Below, one piece after another: positions 1 through 3,402 of a stretch of DNA of 6,351 nucleotides. Positions within the stretch are counted from its first letter, which is position 1. Each line of letters opens with the position of its first letter. This DNA is from Candidatus Aenigmatarchaeota archaeon (GTDB lineage Archaea > Aenigmatarchaeota > Aenigmatarchaeia > PWEA01 > JACRMZ01). The notes below the pieces were generated by a model, which did no database searches, was not told where the DNA came from, and saw only the letters and a list, made by a program, of their open reading frames with translations. The stretch lies in assembly GCA_016219455.1 (NCBI GenBank), contig JACRMZ010000087.1:1-6351 (forward strand), read 5' to 3'. The translations under genes were made by a program, and so were the position numbers.

Positions 1-1
1 G

Positions 2-88
2 AAGGACGAAAGGAACGGGGTCAAGAAATTGTATTCTCTGGGGAGCAAAAAAGGCCTTATACCGAAAGTAAATCTCCGTTTTATTTAG
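2..88 (+). CDS. Possible 3' end of a converging gene (partial, uncertain)
   Basis: The plus-strand frame starting at base 2 is open from the window edge to a TAG at 86-88 and would encode 28 residues ending in LGSKKGLIPKVNLRFI. The composition looks like a normal protein tail, and codons such as AAG, AGG and ATA match the neighbouring genes. It would overlap the trxB stop (81-83) tail to tail. A T6 run at 90-95 follows its stop, as expected for an archaeal terminator. Frame 1 runs on into trxB antisense, and frame 3 ends at 69-71 with a less protein-like sequence. No function can be given from so short a piece, and the open frame could be chance. Confidence 0.35.
   Translation, partial: KDERNGVKKLYSLGSKKGLIPKVNLRFI
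47..52 (-). terminator. Candidate oligo-T terminator of the minus-strand gene string
   Basis: Read on the minus strand, a T6 run preceded by GGCC lies about 30 bases after the TAA of the thioredoxin reductase gene. Archaeal RNA polymerase commonly terminates at short T-runs without a stable hairpin, and I see no strong stem-loop here. It is placed where the end of the transcript is expected, but a single T6 tract is weak evidence. Confidence 0.3.
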
Positions 89-1067
89 GTTTTTTGCGTT
101 CCAGCCACCGTTCCGCATCAAGAGCAGCCTTGCAGCCTTCGCCTGCTGCAGTGACTGCTTGCCTGTACCTGTAGTCCGAAACGTCGCCTGCCGAGAAAAC
201 GCCATCAACAGAAGTCATTGTCGAGTACTCTAAAATCCCATCGTGAAAAACGTCCCTGGTTTTCACATAACCCTTTTCGTCGAGTTCCAGCTTCCCTGAG
301 AAAATCTTAGTGCTCGGTTCGTGGCCTATGGCGACAAATACGCCGTCGCACTCGTAATCTTTGAGGTAACCGTCCTTGATGTTTTTCATCTTAACTCCTT
401 CCACTTTGCTGTCACCATATATATCATCTATGGTTGTGTCCCAGACAAAATCTATCTTCTTGTTCCCGAAAGCGCGTTCCTGCATGACCTTGCTTGCGCG
501 CAGCTCGTCCCTTCTGTGAACAACCGTGACCTTTGACGCGAACTTTGAAAGGAAAAGCGCCTCTTCGATTGCTGCGTCCCCGCCGCCGACTACAACGACT
601 TCCTTTCCACGGAAAAGCGGCCCGTCACATGTCGCGCACGCAGAAACGCCGCGGCCAAAAAGCCGTTTCTCGCTTTCAAGCCCCAGAAGCTTTGCCGATG
701 CTCCAGTTGAAATGATGACAGCGTCGGCTTCATAGACTTCACCAGCGCGCACTTCAAACGGATATGTTGTGAAATCGACTTCAGTGACATTTTCATAAAC
801 TACTTCGGCGCCAAAGCGCTCCGCCTGCTTTCGCATTTCATCCATGAGCTCAGGACCCTGTATCCCGTCTGGGAAACCCGGATAGTTCTCAACGTCCGAC
901 GTAAGCATCAACTGGCCGCCGTGCTGTTCGCCCGCGAGAACCAAGGGCTCCAAGTCGGCGCGGGCAGCATACGTTGCGGCTGTGTAGCCGGCAGGCCCTG
1001 AGCCTATAATAACGAGCTTCCTCCTCTTTCCCATGATGATGCTTTCCTTGGGAAAGGATTTAACCAT
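81..1067 (-). CDS. trxB: Thioredoxin reductase (NADPH, FAD-dependent)
   Basis: This cytosolic flavoenzyme passes electrons from NADPH through FAD and a redox-active disulfide to thioredoxin. Numbering from the preferred ATG at 1034 (317 residues), the FAD-binding GSGPAG is at 11-16, GGQLMLT at 39-45, the active-site CATC at 133-136, the nucleotide-binding GGGDAA at 150-155, HRRDELRAS at 173-181 (the basic pair typical of NADPH use), IGHEPST in the second FAD region, and AGDV followed by RQAVTAAGEG near the C-terminus. Length and motif order match bacterial and archaeal low-molecular-weight TrxB, and nothing is missing. The longest reading frame starts at ATG 1067 (328 residues), adding an 11-residue extension that the family does not normally have. 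ATG 1034 gives the usual short lead into the FAD strand and lies about 25 bases after a TATA-like box, so I prefer it. The gene follows the MinD-like gene by 14 bases (long start) or 47 bases (short start). No thioredoxin gene is visible here. Confidence 0.97.
   Translation of the reverse strand: MVKSFPKESIIMGKRRKLVIIGSGPAGYTAATYAARADLEPLVLAGEQHGGQLMLTSDVENYPGFPDGIQGPELMDEMRKQAERFGAEVVYENVTEVDFTTYPFEVRAGEVYEADAVIISTGASAKLLGLESEKRLFGRGVSACATCDGPLFRGKEVVVVGGGDAAIEEALFLSKFASKVTVVHRRDELRASKVMQERAFGNKKIDFVWDTTIDDIYGDSKVEGVKMKNIKDGYLKDYECDGVFVAIGHEPSTKIFSGKLELDEKGYVKTRDVFHDGILEYSTMTSVDGVFSAGDVSDYRYRQAVTAAGEGCKAALDAERWLERKKPK
90..95 (+). terminator. Candidate oligo-T terminator of the converging plus-strand gene
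   Basis: A T6 run on the plus strand begins one base after the TAG (86-88) of the possible converging gene. It falls within the last codons of trxB, where it encodes Lys on the other strand, so it could be nothing more than coding sequence. Together with the minus-strand T6 at 47-52 it forms a symmetrical pair, which suits two genes meeting tail to tail. Confidence 0.22.
1042..1056. repeat. Perfect 6-bp inverted repeat between TATA-like box and trxB start
   Basis: CTTTCC and GGAAAG are separated by three bases (TTG on the plus strand), giving a perfect 6+3+6 palindrome. It lies between the candidate trxB TATA box and the preferred ATG at 1034, where a bound repressor would block initiation. 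It could be an operator, a small RNA hairpin, or chance. If the start at 1067 were used, the same bases would be coding. Confidence 0.35.
1056..1065 (-). promoter_or_regulatory. Candidate archaeal TATA box for trxB
   Basis: On the minus strand the sequence GGTTAAATCC is centred about 26 bases upstream of the ATG at 1034, the usual distance between an archaeal TATA box and the transcription start. A start here would give a leaderless or near-leaderless trxB mRNA beginning at ATG 1034. The match to the TATA consensus is partial, and no convincing BRE is seen. An alternative AT-rich stretch (TTTTCTTAAT) lies about 10 bases further upstream. Confidence 0.35.
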
Positions 1068-1081
1068 TAAGAAAAGTTGCC

Positions 1082-1864
1082 TTATCCAAGCTCAGGACTT
1101 CCGAAAATAAGGTCCCGCAAACGGTCGAATATGCCCCGGCGCGGCGCTCTTTCACCGGTAACGAACTCGGCGACTTTGATGAACTCCTGCGTTGCTTCAC
1201 TGGAGGGGTAAGCCATGACCACTGGCGACTTGGCGCTTAGGCTGCGCAAAATCTTCTTGTCAAAAGGTATCCGTGCAAGCACCGGGAGCTTTATTATCGC
1301 TTCAACTTCATTGTGCGTCGGCTCGTGCTTTTCCCCGGTAACCATGTTTAGGACAACACCGATTATCTTTATGCCCTTGTCTTCTGCTACCGTCTGGCTT
1401 TTCGCTATGTCAGTCAGCGAGGGGACGTACGGCGTCGTGACGAAGATTATCTCATCGCACGCGTCCAGTGCTGCCATGGCCTCGCGCCCAAGTCCAGGAG
1501 CAGAGTCCAGCAGTATGTAATCGGCCATTCCCTCGAGTTTCTTTATCGTTGATTTTATCTTGACGACATCTACTCCCTTCAGGTCCTCAAGGAATAGAGA
1601 CGCAGGGATTATCCTCACGCCGCTGAAGTGCTCGTAAATGGCGCTTTCAATGCGCGCCTTTCCCCGCAAAACATCGTTCAGTGTCGTTGGGAAAGTGTAC
1701 ATCCCCAGGTGCAATCCCAAATGTGATGTTGTAATGTTGCAGTCAACTATTATGACGTCTTTCTTCAGCTCACGCGCTAGAGCAGCGCCAAGATTGACTG
1801 TTACAGTGGTTTTCCCTACCCCCCCCTTGCCTGACGCTATTCCTATTATCCTAGTCATATCCAA
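1082..1864 (-). CDS. MinD/ParA-family positioning ATPase (archaeal MinD-like)
   Basis: This is a P-loop ATPase of the deviant Walker A (SIMIBI) class, which cycles between ATP dimers on a surface and free monomers to position cellular structures. Numbering from ATG 1858 (258 residues), the deviant Walker A SGKGGVGKTT is at 9-18 with signature Lys11 and P-loop Lys16. D39-C40-N41 then ITTSHLGLHLG is the switch-I region, and LLDSAPGLG at 116-124 carries the Walker B Asp118. The C-terminal segment RRGIFDRLRDLIFG (240-253) is an amphipathic helix with basic residues, like the membrane-targeting sequence of MinD. An in-frame TTG at 1864 would add two residues; ATG 1858 is favoured because it has AGGT six bases upstream and suits the TATA-like box at 1882-1890. 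It follows the 55-residue membrane protein by about 30 bases. MinC and MinE are not visible, so the name minD is not assigned. A ParA-like partner of the upstream coiled-coil proteins is the contextual inference. Confidence 0.92.
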   Translation of the reverse strand: MDMTRIIGIASGKGGVGKTTVTVNLGAALARELKKDVIIVDCNITTSHLGLHLGMYTFPTTLNDVLRGKARIESAIYEHFSGVRIIPASLFLEDLKGVDVVKIKSTIKKLEGMADYILLDSAPGLGREAMAALDACDEIIFVTTPYVPSLTDIAKSQTVAEDKGIKIIGVVLNMVTGEKHEPTHNEVEAIIKLPVLARIPFDKKILRSLSAKSPVVMAYPSSEATQEFIKVAEFVTGERAPRRGIFDRLRDLIFGSPELG

Positions 1865-1881
1865 ACCTTACTTTTGCCATG

Positions 1882-1890
1882 TTATTTAAG
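1882..1890 (-). promoter_or_regulatory. Candidate archaeal TATA box for the MinD-like gene
   Basis: The minus strand reads CTTAAATAA here, a good match to archaeal TATA boxes, preceded by the purine-rich GAAAAGTGAG that could serve as a BRE. Its centre is about 27 bases from the A of ATG 1858, predicting a leaderless or near-leaderless transcript. The box sits directly after the stop codon of the 55-residue gene. It could let the ATPase be expressed separately from the coiled-coil genes. Confidence 0.42.
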
Positions 1891-1891
1891 C

Positions 1892-2059
1892 TCACTTTTC
1901 CCTTTTGACTATTTTCCTTATCCTGCGCTTTATCCCCTCAATCAGGCCCGGCTTATACTCCGGCTGCCGTATCTTGCGGTTGTTCTTTCCCCTCAGAACG
2001 AATCCGGCAACAAGGAAAACGGAACCCAGCACGACAAGTGCGTAATCCAGCGTTTCCAT
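1892..2059 (-). CDS. Small single-pass membrane protein, 55 residues
   Basis: The frame runs from ATG 2059-2057 to TGA 1894-1892. The N-terminus has few charges, followed by a hydrophobic segment at about residues 6-22 (ALVVLGSVFLVAGFVL) that fits one membrane helix. After it comes RGKNNRKIR, then a strongly basic tail (GIKRRIRKIVKREK) that could form an amphipathic helix. By the positive-inside rule the C-terminal tail should be cytoplasmic. The start overlaps the TGA of the upstream coiled-coil gene by one base (TGATG), a typical arrangement for translational coupling. The tight packing, membrane-protein pattern and codon use argue that it is real although short. I do not recognise the family. 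It could anchor the coiled-coil proteins or the MinD-like ATPase at the membrane, but this rests on context alone. Confidence 0.8.
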   Translation of the reverse strand: METLDYALVVLGSVFLVAGFVLRGKNNRKIRQPEYKPGLIEGIKRRIRKIVKREK

Positions 2060-2766
2060 CACTTATCACTGTCTAATCCTACAATCTCTATCACTCCGCT
2101 GTTGCGTATCTCGCGCTTTATGACCTTCCTGACGTCGTTCTCGATGTCATTCATCAGTCCCTTCCGGAGGTCGTCGCGGAACGAAAGTATCATAGTCTCC
2201 ATGTTCTTCCTCAGGCGGTCCTCAACGCCACGAAGAACCATGTTTATTTCTGACGCCATCGCTGTCTTGAAGTCCAGCTCCTTCTCGCGGAAAAGCTCGT
2301 CGGCGATTTTCCGCGATTTGATGTAAAGCTCTTCGGTTATCACTTCCGTTGCGACGCGAAGCCGGTCATCGACTTTCCTGTCCACTTCCGCCTCTAGCGA
2401 TGCTTTGAGGTAATTCATCGCCATAGCTTCCGACTCTTCGTAGATTGTTGAAACTGTTTTCTTGACCTCTGACCCTATGGACCGCACCCTGTCCTGTATA
2501 GCGCTTTCCATATCAAGCCTCAGGCGCTCAGCGTCTTTCCTTATAACAGCGCCTTCTGACCGCAGAGAGTCCTTGACTTCGGCCCTCATGTTATCAATCG
2601 CCCTGGAAACGCGGGAATCAAAATCACGGACAGAAATCCTCATTTCTTCCAGTTCCTTTGCCTTCACGAACTCCTCGAGCTTTATCTCGTCAACATAAGA
2701 CAACTTTGTGTTGACTGCCCTTTCAACGGAAACTACCTTCTCCTCGTTGGTTTTCACCATAGCCAC
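2059..2766 (-). CDS. Coiled-coil protein of unknown function, 233-235 residues
   Basis: Nearly the whole chain is predicted helical and rich in Glu, Lys, Arg, Asp and regularly spaced Leu/Val/Ile/Met, with no Cys or Pro seen. There is no signal peptide, membrane segment or enzyme motif. The last dozen residues (SGVIEIVGLDSDK) leave the coiled-coil pattern and may be a docking tail. GTG 2766 gives 235 residues and ATG 2760 gives 233; neither has a strong Shine-Dalgarno sequence. The upstream coiled-coil gene ends only 6-12 bases before, and the membrane-protein gene starts on its stop codon, so the three are very probably co-transcribed and their products may work together. Segments such as VDRKVDDRLR and the FRDDLRKG region resemble parts of the two other coiled-coil proteins. 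I do not recognise a named family; a rod or scaffold role is inferred from composition only. Confidence 0.88.
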   Translation of the reverse strand: MAMVKTNEEKVVSVERAVNTKLSYVDEIKLEEFVKAKELEEMRISVRDFDSRVSRAIDNMRAEVKDSLRSEGAVIRKDAERLRLDMESAIQDRVRSIGSEVKKTVSTIYEESEAMAMNYLKASLEAEVDRKVDDRLRVATEVITEELYIKSRKIADELFREKELDFKTAMASEINMVLRGVEDRLRKNMETMILSFRDDLRKGLMNDIENDVRKVIKREIRNSGVIEIVGLDSDK

Positions 2767-2772
2767 TGCTTT

Positions 2773-3399
2773 TCAAATGGCGTCAGAACTATCCTTCCTT
2801 ATCTCATCGGCTTCTTCCCGTGCCGACCTCTTAACTTCCCTTTCAATATCCTTCTTCATCCCAAGCTCAGTCTCCTTGAGTCCGTCACGCAGGCTCTCGA
2901 AAACCTGCTGCTTCAGAGCGGCGCGCACGCGCTCGACTTCGTTGAGCTCGTCCTCAAGAGAGCGCTTGTACATCTTTGAGGCAGACTCTTCAACCATGCC
3001 TTTCATGCGCTCAAGCTTTGTGTCAATATACTTCTCCACGTTTTCCTTGCTTTTTTCAAGGCCGCCTTGGACTATACCCAAAACGACTTCCTTCATCTCG
3101 GCGTAGGACTGCGTTGTTTCCCTGGAAAGCGTATTTTCCATCGCCGGCTTGAATTCGTCAATTACTTCCTTCTTTATCCTGTCTGCTTCTTTCCTCTGCA
3201 AAATCACTGTCCTTTTTTCCACATCATCGCGAAGCGTTTCCATCGCCTTGGCAAGTTCCTCGATTCGCTTCATACGCTGTTCCGTTTCCGTGATCCTAGT
3301 GGCAATTAGCTGCATTTCTGAGAACATCATCTTCCTCTCTTCGCGCATCTCCCTTATCTTTTCCTTTATCTTCTCGGCAATCTCATCCATAGCAATCAC
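2773..3399 (-). CDS. Coiled-coil protein of unknown function, 205-208 residues
   Basis: This is a highly charged, helix-rich protein with heptad-like spacing along almost its full length. It has no Cys, a single Pro (in DEFKPAME) and no transmembrane or catalytic motif. GTG 3399 overlaps the stop of the giant coiled-coil gene by 4 bases (GTGA). The in-frame ATG 3390 (MDEIAEK, 205 residues) is a credible alternative because GGGAAGTGATT, resembling the anti-16S consensus AGGAGGTGATC, lies just upstream of it. The C-terminal part (RAALKQQVFESLRDG onward) resembles the C-terminal region of the giant protein (RNALRQELFQGLGDE), as if related by duplication. The next gene begins 6-12 bases after its stop. 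Function is unknown; it probably associates with the neighbouring coiled-coil proteins, for example as a hetero-oligomeric rod, but this is inference. Confidence 0.88.
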   Translation of the reverse strand: MIAMDEIAEKIKEKIREMREERKMMFSEMQLIATRITETEQRMKRIEELAKAMETLRDDVEKRTVILQRKEADRIKKEVIDEFKPAMENTLSRETTQSYAEMKEVVLGIVQGGLEKSKENVEKYIDTKLERMKGMVEESASKMYKRSLEDELNEVERVRAALKQQVFESLRDGLKETELGMKKDIEREVKRSAREEADEIRKDSSDAI

Positions 3400-3402
3400 T
3401 TC
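3390..3402 (-). promoter_or_regulatory. Shine-Dalgarno-like site deciding the start of the 205-208 residue gene
   Basis: The minus strand reads GGGAAGTGATTGCTATG into ATG 3390-3388. The GGGAAGTGATT stretch resembles the perfect archaeal SD AGGAGGTGATC, and it contains both the stop of the upstream gene (TGA 3398-3396) and the alternative GTG start. This favours ATG 3390 and a coupled termination-reinitiation mechanism. Confidence 0.4.

Noticed and set aside
1082..1864. Chromosome- or plasmid-partition ParA, Mrp/ApbC iron-sulfur carrier, or nitrogenase NifH-like protein
   Set aside because: No ParB or centromere-like repeats are seen, there is no CxxC near the C-terminus as in Mrp or NifH, and the C-terminal amphipathic helix favours the MinD-like class.
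1871..1880. ATG at 1880 on the minus strand as start of the MinD-like gene
   Set aside because: That frame reads only nine residues (MAKVRFGYD) before TAG and is not in the ATPase frame.
2059..3399. The two small coiled-coil genes as frameshifted fragments of the giant gene
   Set aside because: Each has its own start codon at a normal operon junction, and each encodes a complete helical protein with its own C-terminal end. The junctions look like coupled genes, not decay.
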